A stretch of 50,345 bases of DNA from an uncultured bacterium. Its GTDB lineage: Bacteria > Verrucomicrobiota > Kiritimatiellia > RFP12 > CAIWXQ01. The stretch covers positions 1 to 50,345 of the forward strand of contig CAIWXQ010000013.1 in the NCBI GenBank assembly GCA_903916675.1, read 5' to 3'. Position numbers and translations under genes: made by a program. Positions 16,786-28,281 of this stretch are shown one piece after another. Numbering within the stretch: position 1 is the first letter of the stretch; each line of letters begins with the position of its first letter. The notes under the pieces were generated by a model. The model did not search any database and had not been told where the DNA came from. It saw nothing but the letters and a program-made list of their open reading frames with translations.

Positions 16786-17814
16786 ATGTTACCTTACCGT
16801 CATCGCCCGCGGCTGGCGCGCATGCCGGACCGCGCGGTGCACCCCGAGATGAAACGGATCGACTCTTCCAACTACCTGGCTGCTCTGGAACGCAGCCGCC
16901 GCCCGTACCAGGCGAGCTATTTTGCAATGTATTCGAGCCCGCTGGACGGGCTGGTCACGGATCCGGCGCTCATGCAGCTTCCGGTGGATGACCATCTCGT
17001 ACACCGCGGCGACGGCGTTTTCGAGACCTGCAAGTGCGTGGACGGCGCGATCTACCAGCTCGGCGCGCACATGAGTCGCCTCGAGCATTCCGCCGCCGCC
17101 ATCGGCATCCGCTGGCCGGCCGGCATGGCAGCGGTCCGGTCGCTGACCCTGGAGACCGCGCGTGCGGCAAACTGCCGCGACTGCTCCATCCGCGTAATCC
17201 TCGCGCGCGGCCCCGGCGGTTTTGGCGTGAACCCGTACGAATCGCCCACGCCGGCGCTCTACATCGTTGTGTATGGGCTGGGTCAGCCGTTCATGGACCT
17301 CCATTCCGAGGGCGCCACGGTGCGGCGCTCCACGATCCCGGCCAAGCCATCCGAGATGGCCGAGATCAAGAACTGTAACTATCTTCCCAACGTGCTGATG
17401 AAGCGCGAGTCCGTGGACTGGGGCGTGGATTTCGTGGTCGGCTATGACCCGCAGGGGCATCTGACTGAGGGGCCGACGGAAAACGTGGGGATCGTCACGC
17501 GCGCCGGCGAGCTGGCTTTCCCACGCCTGGAGAACATTCTGGCCGGCACCACCATGCTGCGGGGACTGGAACTGGCCAAGGCGCTGCTGGCATCGGGCGA
17601 ACTGCGATCCATTCGTTTTCGCGACATCTCTGAGGATGATGTGCGCGCCGCCGCGGAGCTGCTGATTGTGGGTACCTCCATCAACGTCGTTGCTGCACGC
17701 GCCTACGAGGGCGCCTTGATTGCGGACGGCCGCCCCGGACCCGTCTGGCAGCGCCTGAACGCGCTGCTGGTGGAAGACATCCTGCGGAACGAGGAGATGC
17801 GCACGAAGTTGTGA
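16786..17814 (+). CDS. Class IV aminotransferase (branched-chain/D-amino-acid/ADC-lyase type)
   Basis: A 342-residue fold-type IV PLP enzyme. Landmarks are LVHRGDGVFETCKC near residue 70, the PLP lysine in EIKNCNYLPNVLMKR (Lys195), LTEGPTENVGIV and a late ILAGTTMLRG phosphate-binding turn. The ATG at 16786 has only a weak GGGG three bases upstream; 16849 (MKRIDSSN) is a reasonable alternative. Substrate classes in this family include branched-chain amino acids, D-amino acids and aminodeoxychorismate, and sequence by eye does not separate them. The gene lies between dapL and purL, and purL begins 29 bases after its stop. Confidence 0.85.
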   Translation: MLPYRHRPRLARMPDRAVHPEMKRIDSSNYLAALERSRRPYQASYFAMYSSPLDGLVTDPALMQLPVDDHLVHRGDGVFETCKCVDGAIYQLGAHMSRLEHSAAAIGIRWPAGMAAVRSLTLETARAANCRDCSIRVILARGPGGFGVNPYESPTPALYIVVYGLGQPFMDLHSEGATVRRSTIPAKPSEMAEIKNCNYLPNVLMKRESVDWGVDFVVGYDPQGHLTEGPTENVGIVTRAGELAFPRLENILAGTTMLRGLELAKALLASGELRSIRFRDISEDDVRAAAELLIVGTSINVVAARAYEGALIADGRPGPVWQRLNALLVEDILRNEEMRTKL

Positions 17815-17843
17815 GGAAGACCTGATTTTCCAAGGAGCCTGAC

Positions 17844-21722
<3,879 letters not shown>

Positions 21723-21749
21723 GGGGTTGGAAGGAGATAGGTTTGAGTT

Positions 21750-21794
21750 GGAACTCAAGAACTCATGCGGGGCCTTCCTGATTTCCTGAGTTCC
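21750..21794. repeat. Inverted repeat GGAACTCA/TGAGTTCC
   Basis: GGAACTCA (21750-21757) and TGAGTTCC (21787-21794) are perfectly inverted, with extra AACTC words inside. It lies between the purL stop and the ThyX-like start and could end the purL transcript. Confidence 0.5.
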
Positions 21795-21812
21795 AGATAG
21801 AATCTCTTCCTC

Positions 21813-22376
21813 ATGGAAATCACCGACCTGACCATACGTGGCACGTGGCGCGAGGTGGCGGATGCCGCGCGCACGACCGTGGGGCGCGAGAAGGGGACGG
21901 GCGAGCCGTCCTCCGCTTGGAAGCGCCGCATGCTGCTGGCCGAGCATTCGCCGATCCGGCAACTGATGGTGCAGTGGAAGTGGCGCGGGCTCAAGTACTG
22001 GGTAAGTGTGCACTTCGTGCGCCACAAGATCGGCATCGAGCACTTCGTGCGCACGCAGCGTACGGACCGCACCGGTGCGGACCGCGACCAGATCGCGCAG
22101 TCCGCTGCCGTGGACCACGAGTGCCTGGCCAACGCGCAGGCCATCATCAGCATCTCTCGCAAGCGTCTCTGCCGGCAGGCCTCGCCCGAGACGCAGGCGG
22201 CGTGGCGCGCGTTTCTCGACGCGCTGGCATCGCGCGAGCCCGAGCTGGCTAGCGTCTGCGTGCCGGAGTGCGTCTACCGCGGTTTCTGTCCGGAGCTGAA
22301 TGGCTGCGGCTACTGCCGCACCGACGATTTCCGCGCCGCTGTCGCCCGCTACCGCGGGGAAGCTGCTGCGAGTTGA
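21813..22376 (+). CDS. ThyX-like protein with C-terminal cysteine cluster
   Basis: A 187-residue protein resembling flavin-dependent thymidylate synthase: HSPIRQLMVQWKWRGLKYWVSVHFVRHK is the family's substrate-helix region ending in the RHR-like motif (Arg70-His71-Lys72), followed by FVRTQRTDRTG and NAQAIISISRKRLC. In canonical ThyX the motif is RHRx7S; here the serine position is Arg80, and the C-terminus holds five Cys within residues 149-168. It is shorter than typical ThyX (about 220-250). I recall similar short proteins annotated as FAD-dependent thymidylate synthase in other bacteria; whether they make dTMP is unclear. The start ATG at 21813 has no strong ribosome site. It stands alone between purL and dprA. 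Confidence 0.7.
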   Translation: MEITDLTIRGTWREVADAARTTVGREKGTGEPSSAWKRRMLLAEHSPIRQLMVQWKWRGLKYWVSVHFVRHKIGIEHFVRTQRTDRTGADRDQIAQSAAVDHECLANAQAIISISRKRLCRQASPETQAAWRAFLDALASREPELASVCVPECVYRGFCPELNGCGYCRTDDFRAAVARYRGEAAAS

Positions 22377-22392
22377 TCTGTGCAGGCAGTTC

Positions 22393-22503
22393 GGACACGA
22401 AGAGGAGAAAGGGGGGCGAAGCGCACGAATGGATGCTTCTGCGCGCTTGCGCGCAAACCCCGCCTTCGTGTTCTTCGGTTCTTCTTCTCCTTCTTCGTGA
22501 CCC
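22393..22503. repeat. ACGAAG-type long palindrome, copy 2
   Basis: A gene-free palindrome of about 111 bases beginning GGACACGAAGAGGAGAAAG and ending CTTCTCCTTCTTCGTGACCC. The ends pair with few mismatches, and the apex is the hairpin TGCGCGC-TT-GCGCGCA flanked by CACGAA and TTCGTG words. It lies between the ThyX-like gene and dprA. It has the same architecture as 11489, 28090 and 41083. Confidence 0.75.
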
Positions 22504-22608
22504 GAGCTTCCCAGACTCGTCAAGACGCCGCTCCACGCTTGCGCACGCCGGGAAAGTGTGCTATTCACCGCACTTCGTTCGCCGGAGTGTGGCGTGCGGA
22601 GGCATGTT

Positions 22609-23724
22609 GTGACCGAGCGGGAAGCATTCATTGCCCTGAATCAGGTGACAGGACTAGGCGCGATCACCGTCAAGCGGCTGATCGAGGCGTTCGGGTCTGC
22701 GGTCGCGATCTTTGAAGTCCGGGAAGCGGACCTGCCGCGCATCCAGGGCATCGGCGCCGGCCGCGCGCAGTCGTTCCGTCGCGAACTGGACCGCGTGTGT
22801 GCAGATGGCGAGCTCGCCCGCGCCCACAAGCTGGGCGTGCAACTGCTGACCTGGGCGGATGAGGCGTATCCTCCTCTGCTCAAAATGATCGCTGATCCGC
22901 CGCTGGTGCTGTACCTGACCGGCAAGGCGGAGGCGCTGGCTGGTCCCTGCGTGGCGCTTGTCGGCACGCGCCATCCCTCGGTGTACGGCTGCGAGATGGC
23001 CCACAAGCTGGCCTTCCAGCTCGCCGGGGCCGGCTATGTGGTGGTTAGCGGGTTGGCACTGGGGGTCGACACGCAGGCACACCTCGGCGCGCTGCAGGCC
23101 GGCGGCCGGACCGTCGGCGTGGTGGGCGGTGCGCTGGACTGCCTTTATCCGAAGGAGAACGAGGAACTGGCGCGGAAAATGGCTCGGCAGGGTGGGGCCG
23201 TGATGTGCGAATATCCCTTCCGCCGCCAGCCCGACCGCCAGACCTTCCCGATGCGCAACCGGATCGTGAGCGGCCTGTCGAAAGGCGTGGTGGTGATTGA
23301 GGCGCCGCAGAGCAGCGGCACGCTGATTACTGTGGGCCAGGCGCTCGACCAGGGGCGCGCCGTCATGGCCATGCCTGGCCGCGCCGATTCGCCTGTCTCG
23401 GCCGGCTGCCACCAGCTGATCCGCAATGGCGCGCGGCTGGTGACGTCGGCCGACGAAGTGATCGAGGAATTGCAGGAATTGATCCCGACCACGACGGTCC
23501 GCCCCGTGATACGGTTGGCTGCACCCGAGGAGCACGCGCCGGAACCGCCCGCCACGGCCGAGGAGCGGAAACTGCTGGCAAGCCTCGGCAGCGAGCCGGT
23601 GCAGGTCGATGAGCTGATCCGCGAGAGCGGGCTTCCGGCCGGCATGGTCAACGCCCTGCTGGTCGGGTTGCAGATCCGGCGACGTGTGAAGCTGCTGCCG
23701 GGCGGCATGGTGAAGAAATCGTGA
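22609..23724 (+). CDS. dprA: DNA-processing protein DprA
   Basis: A 371-residue DprA/Smf, which loads RecA on incoming single-stranded DNA during transformation. I chose the GTG at 22609, with CGGAGG six bases before it, over an upstream ATG at 22558 that lies in the spacer. An N-terminal helix-hairpin-helix-like part (GLGAITVKRLIEAFG, IQGIGAGRAQSF) precedes the Rossmann domain (VALVGTRHPSVYG, VVSGLALGVDTQAHLGAL, CEYPFRRQPDRQTFPMRNR in pieces, GTLITVGQALDQGR). A C-terminal winged-helix segment (about 300-371) follows. It is followed by topA and xerC, a frequent bacterial grouping. Confidence 0.96.
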   Translation: MTEREAFIALNQVTGLGAITVKRLIEAFGSAVAIFEVREADLPRIQGIGAGRAQSFRRELDRVCADGELARAHKLGVQLLTWADEAYPPLLKMIADPPLVLYLTGKAEALAGPCVALVGTRHPSVYGCEMAHKLAFQLAGAGYVVVSGLALGVDTQAHLGALQAGGRTVGVVGGALDCLYPKENEELARKMARQGGAVMCEYPFRRQPDRQTFPMRNRIVSGLSKGVVVIEAPQSSGTLITVGQALDQGRAVMAMPGRADSPVSAGCHQLIRNGARLVTSADEVIEELQELIPTTTVRPVIRLAAPEEHAPEPPATAEERKLLASLGSEPVQVDELIRESGLPAGMVNALLVGLQIRRRVKLLPGGMVKKS

Positions 23725-23781
23725 GAAGTGAAAAGGCACTCAGAATTCAGTCTGGCCCGCAATTCATGTGTGATTGTTTTC

Positions 23782-23812
23782 ATCCTGCATCCTGCATCCT
23801 GAATCCTGTATC
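23782..23812. repeat. Tandem 7-base repeat upstream of topA
   Basis: ATCCTG followed by C, C, A and T gives four consecutive 7-base units (23782-23809), then a partial ATC. It lies in the 106-base dprA-topA spacer, just before the topA ribosome site. Confidence 0.7.
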
Positions 23813-23830
23813 GAACAAGGAAGCTAAAGT

Positions 23831-26389
23831 ATGGCCAAGAACCTCGTGATTGTGGAATCCCCCGCCAAGGCCAAGACTATTGGTAAGCTGCTGGGTAAGG
23901 ACTACATGGTGAAATCCTCCGTGGGACACATCCGTGACCTGCCGGAGCGCGAGATCGGCGTCGACATCGAGAACCACTTCAAGCCGAAGTACGTGATCTC
24001 GCCCAGAAAGACCAAGGTGGTGGAAGAGTTGCGCAAGGCCGCCAAGGAGTGCGAGACCATTTATCTGGCTCCTGATCCGGACCGCGAGGGGGAGGCCATT
24101 GCCTGGCACCTGCGCGAGGCGCTCAAGGCAGCCAGCAAGGGAAAGCCGGTCTTTCGTGTGCAGTACAACGAGATCACGCCGCGGGCCGTACGCGAAGCCT
24201 TTGAACACCCCGGCGAAATCGACATGCACCGCGTGGACGCCCAGCAGGCCCGCCGCGTGCTGGACCGGATCGTCGGCTACATGGTCAGCCCGCTGCTCTG
24301 GCGGCAGGTGCGGCGCGGGCTCAGCGCCGGGCGCGTGCAGTCCGTCGCGCTGCGGCTGGTTTGCGAACGCGAGCGGCTGATCCGCGCGTTCCAGCCCGAA
24401 CCCTACTGGATACTGGGCGCAATAGTGCACAAGCAGGTTGCGCCGGTCGAGCCGTTCTCTGTTCAACTGGCGAAGATCGACGGCGCCAAGGTGGACATCC
24501 ATTCGGAGGCAGCCGCCCGGGCTGCGCTGGACGATCTTGCCGGCCGCACGCTGCGCGTGGCGGATGTGCGCACCCGCACGGTGCAGCGCCGCCCGCTGCC
24601 GCCCTTCATCACCAGCACGCTGCAGCAGGCCGCCTCGAGCGTCCTGAGCCTCTCACCCAAGCGCACCATGGGGCTGGCGCAGCATCTGTACGAGGGACAG
24701 GACTTCGGTCAGGGTCCGGTCGGTCTGATCACGTACATGCGCACCGACTCCGTCAACATTGCCCGCGACGCTCAGGAGGCGGCGCGGCAGCTGATCGTCT
24801 CGCGCTTCGGCGAGGCGTTTGTCCCGCAGACGCCGAACGTCTACCGCAGCCGCTCGGGCGCGCAGGAGGCGCACGAGGCCATCCGCCCCACGGATGCCGC
24901 GCGCACGCCGGAGAGCCTTGCCGGCAAACTCGAGCCCGCGGCGCTGCGCCTCTACGACTTGATCTGGCGGCGCTTCCTCGCCAGTCAGATGACCCCCGCG
25001 CAGATTGCGCAGCGCACCGGCGTGGTTGCCTCCGAGCCGCCGCCCGCGCAGCAGCATCGCTACGAGTTCACGGCCTCCGCCTCGGAGGTGATCTTCCCCG
25101 GCTTCCTCAAGGTCATGGAACTCGACATCCGCAAGGTGCGTGAGGGCGGCGAGGATGCCGAAGAGGAGAACGACGAGGTCGAGCGCCTGCCGCCGCTGGA
25201 GAAGGGCGAAGTGCTGGATCTGGTGGAGTGGCGCAGCGACCGCAAGGAGACCAAGCCGCCCGCGCGCTACAGCGAAGCCTCGCTGATCAAGGCGCTCGAG
25301 TCCAACGGCGTGGGCCGCCCCTCGACCTACGCGGCCATCCTCGACACGCTCGACGCTCGCGCCTACGTCACGCGCGAGAAGCGCCAGCTCATGCCCACGG
25401 ACCTCGGCTTCCAGGTCTGCGACCTGCTGGTGCTCAAGCTCAACGATCTGTTCGACGTCGGGTTCACCGCCGGCATGGAGGAGTCGCTCGACAAGGTCGA
25501 GGCGGGCGACGTCGAGTGGACCGCCATGCTGGGCGAGTTCTACGAGCGGTTCAGCGACTGGATGGCCAAGGCCAAGGAGCCGCCGGCGGACATGACTCGC
25601 GTGCGCGCCGTGCTGGCGCTGCTGGAGGCTGTGCGCGAGTGGGCACCGCCGACCCAGCGCGGCAAGCGCACCTACAGCGACGAGAAGTTCGTCGCCTCGA
25701 TCCGCGAGCAGATCGAGGAAGGGGAGAAGGCGATCAGCGACCGCCAGCTTGACGCGCTCGGCCGCATCGCCGTGCGCTACCGTGCGCAGATTCCGGACGC
25801 CGAGGCGAGCTTGGCCACGGCCGGTTTTGCGGCCATGGTCGAGGAGGAGCGCAACGCGCCGCCGCGCGAGATCGCGCTGCGCAAGTTCGAGCTGCTGCAG
25901 ACCATTGAACTGGACGAACGCGGCCGCAAATTCATCGACTCCCTTGCGCAGCAGGAGGCCTCGGGCCGCCGTCTGACTCCCGCGCAGACCGCCGCGCTCG
26001 ACCGCGCCCTGCTGCGTCACGCGGCCGTGATCCCGAACTTCGCGCAGGAATGCCAGACGCTGGGCATCAATGCCGCAGCGGAGGCTGCGGGGCCGGATCA
26101 TGAGAGCGGTCCGTTGCTGGAGATTTTCGCGAAGATCGCGACTTGGCGTGAGCCGGTCAAACGTGGCAAAAAGACCTTCGACGACAAGGAGTTCTTCGAG
26201 AGCCTCTCGCGCCAGTACCAGCAGCGCCGCAGTCTTTCGCCACGCCAGCGCTTCGCGCTCGGCAAGATGATCTTCCGCTACAAGGAGCAGATTCCGGAGT
26301 TCGACGCGGCGGTGCTGCGCCTCGGGTTGCGCAAGAACAAGGAGCAGGCGGCCGAAGCCGCCGTCCCCGAAGCGCCGGCGCAGGAGTAA
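23831..26389 (+). CDS. topA: DNA topoisomerase I with unusual repeat-containing C-terminus
   Basis: An 852-residue type IA topoisomerase that relaxes negative supercoils. The ATG at 23831 follows AAGGAAG. The TOPRIM domain is visible (NLVIVESPAKAKTIGKLLG; APDPDREGEAIAWHL), as is the active-site Tyr302 in GLITYMRTDS and the later VGRPSTYA region. After about residue 590 the usual tetracysteine zinc ribbons are absent. Instead there are three related segments, at about 595-656, 685-737 and 760-825, each running from a conserved start through a helical part with (L/Q)TPxQ/DRQ/SPRQ to ...Y(R/K)xQIP or VIP. The gene follows dprA and precedes xerC. The function of the C-terminal repeats is unknown; DNA binding is likely by analogy. 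Confidence 0.95.
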   Translation: MAKNLVIVESPAKAKTIGKLLGKDYMVKSSVGHIRDLPEREIGVDIENHFKPKYVISPRKTKVVEELRKAAKECETIYLAPDPDREGEAIAWHLREALKAASKGKPVFRVQYNEITPRAVREAFEHPGEIDMHRVDAQQARRVLDRIVGYMVSPLLWRQVRRGLSAGRVQSVALRLVCERERLIRAFQPEPYWILGAIVHKQVAPVEPFSVQLAKIDGAKVDIHSEAAARAALDDLAGRTLRVADVRTRTVQRRPLPPFITSTLQQAASSVLSLSPKRTMGLAQHLYEGQDFGQGPVGLITYMRTDSVNIARDAQEAARQLIVSRFGEAFVPQTPNVYRSRSGAQEAHEAIRPTDAARTPESLAGKLEPAALRLYDLIWRRFLASQMTPAQIAQRTGVVASEPPPAQQHRYEFTASASEVIFPGFLKVMELDIRKVREGGEDAEEENDEVERLPPLEKGEVLDLVEWRSDRKETKPPARYSEASLIKALESNGVGRPSTYAAILDTLDARAYVTREKRQLMPTDLGFQVCDLLVLKLNDLFDVGFTAGMEESLDKVEAGDVEWTAMLGEFYERFSDWMAKAKEPPADMTRVRAVLALLEAVREWAPPTQRGKRTYSDEKFVASIREQIEEGEKAISDRQLDALGRIAVRYRAQIPDAEASLATAGFAAMVEEERNAPPREIALRKFELLQTIELDERGRKFIDSLAQQEASGRRLTPAQTAALDRALLRHAAVIPNFAQECQTLGINAAAEAAGPDHESGPLLEIFAKIATWREPVKRGKKTFDDKEFFESLSRQYQQRRSLSPRQRFALGKMIFRYKEQIPEFDAAVLRLGLRKNKEQAAEAAVPEAPAQE

Positions 26390-26419
26390 TTCGCGCGCGA
26401 AGGGCCGCGAAGGGAAACT

Positions 26420-27538
26420 GTGGTTGCGGCGATGCCCGTGGCAGATGAGGGCGGATCTGTGGCAGTCAGGCATAACATTCATCGCCCCCGGCGCGTGACG
26501 CTCCGCGTGCGGAGCGCTGTGCCGGATGCCGACGCCGGACTGCCGCCGGTGCAGATCGGCGGCGTGGCGGAGGATCAGGGGCGGCCGAAGCTGCAGGCGG
26601 ATCCGTGGGTGGAGCAGTTTGTGCGGCACCTAGAGGACGAGCGCAACGCCTCGGAGCATACGGTCAGCGGCTATCTGCAGGATTTGGCGCAGTTTACGGA
26701 GATGGTCTGGGGTGCGCGGCGGCCGCCGTACAACTGGCGCGAGCCGGACCGCTTTGCGGCGCGCGGCTTTCTGGTGCGCTTCTCGAAGAGCGGCGCCTCT
26801 CCGGCCACCACGCGGCGCAAGCTCTCTTCGATGCGCGCCTTCTACCGCTTCCTGGAGCGCGAGGAGGCCATCGAGCGCAACCCCTTCGGCGGACTGCGCG
26901 GTCCGCGGCTCTCGAAACACCTTCCGAAAATCCTGACCGTGACACAGGTGCAGGCGCTGCTCGATGCGCCAATCAAGGCGCTGGCGGCGCGGAATCGCGG
27001 CGTCCCGCATGAAGATCCCAAGGCGGTGTACGCTGCCTTGCGGGACGCCGCGATCTTCGAGCTGCTCTACAGCACTGGCGCGCGCATTGCCGAGGCTGCG
27101 GGGCTGACGCGGCGGCAGGTAGACCTGATAGCCGGCGTGGCACGTGTGCGCGGCAAGGGAAAAAAGGAGCGCCTCTGTGCGCTGGGGCGTCCGGCCGTGC
27201 AGGCGCTGGAGAAGATGCTTGAGACGGCGGAACTGCTCTGGCCCGAGACGCGCCGCGCGTCCAGCCCCATCTTCCTGAATCTGCAGGGCGGTCCGCTCAC
27301 ACCGCGTTCCATGGAGCGCAACATGAAGATCTGGCTGGCGGCCGCCGGACTGCCGGCAGGCATCACGCCGCACAAACTGCGCCACTCGTTCGCCACGCAT
27401 CTGCTCGACGCAGGCGCGGACCTGCGCAGCGTGCAGGAACTGCTCGGCCACGCCAGCCTCACCACCACGCAAATCTACACCCAGGTGACGGTCGAGCGCT
27501 TGAAGGAAATCTACCGCAACGCCCATCCTCGGGCGTGA
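26420..27538 (+). CDS. xerC: Tyrosine recombinase XerC-like
   Basis: A 372-residue tyrosine recombinase starting at GTG 26420, with AGGGA just upstream; an ATG at 26432 is also possible. The first 60 residues look variable. A core-binding SAM-like domain follows (SEHTVSGYLQDLAQF), then the catalytic domain with Arg222 (STGARIAEAAGL), His318 and Arg321 (HKLRHSFATH), His344 (LLGHASLTTT) and Tyr353. Lys in RGKGKKER completes the set. It resolves chromosome dimers with XerD. It is the third gene of the dprA-topA-xerC run, 30 bases after topA. It is convergent with the cupin gene, with only four bases between. Confidence 0.92.
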   Translation: MVAAMPVADEGGSVAVRHNIHRPRRVTLRVRSAVPDADAGLPPVQIGGVAEDQGRPKLQADPWVEQFVRHLEDERNASEHTVSGYLQDLAQFTEMVWGARRPPYNWREPDRFAARGFLVRFSKSGASPATTRRKLSSMRAFYRFLEREEAIERNPFGGLRGPRLSKHLPKILTVTQVQALLDAPIKALAARNRGVPHEDPKAVYAALRDAAIFELLYSTGARIAEAAGLTRRQVDLIAGVARVRGKGKKERLCALGRPAVQALEKMLETAELLWPETRRASSPIFLNLQGGPLTPRSMERNMKIWLAAAGLPAGITPHKLRHSFATHLLDAGADLRSVQELLGHASLTTTQIYTQVTVERLKEIYRNAHPRA

Positions 27539-27542
27539 GAGG

Positions 27543-27977
27543 CTACTTCTTTCCGCCGACGATCTGGTTGTAGTCCCACCCCTGCTTCTGGCAGACGACG
27601 CGGACGTGCTCGTCCCAGGTGGCTTCCTCGCGGGGGGCTGCGCCGAAACAGTCCACGGAGACGTAGCACAGGCGGCCGCCGGCGTCCGACCGGATTGAGT
27701 GCGGCGTGCCGGGCGGGATCAGCACCACGTTGCCCGACTCGACGCGGAACTGGCGCTGCGCCTTGTCCTTGCCGACCGTGAGCGTGCCGTGCCCCTCGGT
27801 GATGTAGAAGACCTGCTCGGTGTCGTTGTGCACGTGCAACGGCGGTGCCTCGCCCGGCTCCAGGATGACGAGAAAGACCTCGGAGCACTTGGCCGCAGAG
27901 CGGTCGAATACCAGTTCGTTCGTATGGGTGGGGTAGCGGTAGCGCTTGCAGCCGACGGTGGAAAAAACGTGGTTCAT
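27543..27977 (-). CDS. Single-domain cupin protein
   Basis: A 144-residue cupin. The ATG at 27977 has AAAGG eight bases upstream, and the open frame far beyond it crosses the palindrome at 28090 and is noise. Cupin motif 1 appears as PPLHVHNDTEQVFYITEGHGTLTVG (metal-binding His-x-His and Glu) and motif 2 as IPPGTPHSI, so a metal site is intact. Small cupins of this kind act as isomerases, dioxygenases or binding proteins, and nothing here selects one. It is convergent with xerC. Confidence 0.85.
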   Translation of the reverse strand: MNHVFSTVGCKRYRYPTHTNELVFDRSAAKCSEVFLVILEPGEAPPLHVHNDTEQVFYITEGHGTLTVGKDKAQRQFRVESGNVVLIPPGTPHSIRSDAGGRLCYVSVDCFGAAPREEATWDEHVRVVCQKQGWDYNQIVGGKK

Positions 27978-28089
27978 GAGTTGCCTTTCGCGTTCTGGTG
28001 CGACCTGCGGCAGGCCGTCATCGCAGAACGTCTCCAGCATACCCCGCGTGCCATCGGACTGGCAAGCTGACGGGCGCTGTTTTTGGCGA

Positions 28090-28209
28090 GGACACGAAGG
28101 GGCGAAAGCCCGACAGAAAGTCACGAAGGCGGGTTCTCTGCGCCTTTTTGCCTCTGCGCGAAAACCGAATCCTTCGCACTCTTCGACGACCTTCCTTTTC
28201 TTCGTGCCC
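28090..28209. repeat. ACGAAG-type long palindrome, copy 3
   Basis: A gene-free palindrome of about 120 bases from GGACACGAAGG to CTTCGTGCCC, with interior CACGAAGG and CCTTCGC words and an apex CTCTGCGCC...CTCTGCGCG. The ends are less perfect than in the other copies (C for T in the right end). It lies in the 304-base divergent spacer between the cupin gene and the beta-propeller gene. Confidence 0.65.
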
Positions 28210-28222
28210 TGCTGTTGCGGAT

Positions 28223-28239
28223 GCGGGCGAGACGCCCGC
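28223..28239. repeat. Hairpin GCGGGCG-AGA-CGCCCGC
   Basis: A perfect 7-bp stem with a three-base loop, 43 bases upstream of the beta-propeller start. The core GGCGAGACGCC is shared, with one change, by the hairpin at 43678. Confidence 0.6.
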
Positions 28240-28281
28240 GTCCCGGAGTTTTTCTGGAAAGCCTCGACGCCGGAGCGCGCA

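Noticed and set aside
24653-26629. Very long open frame antisense to topA
   Set aside because: It is complementary to a certain gene in GC-rich DNA, where antisense frames stay open by codon bias; its Arg/Leu/His-rich content matches no family.
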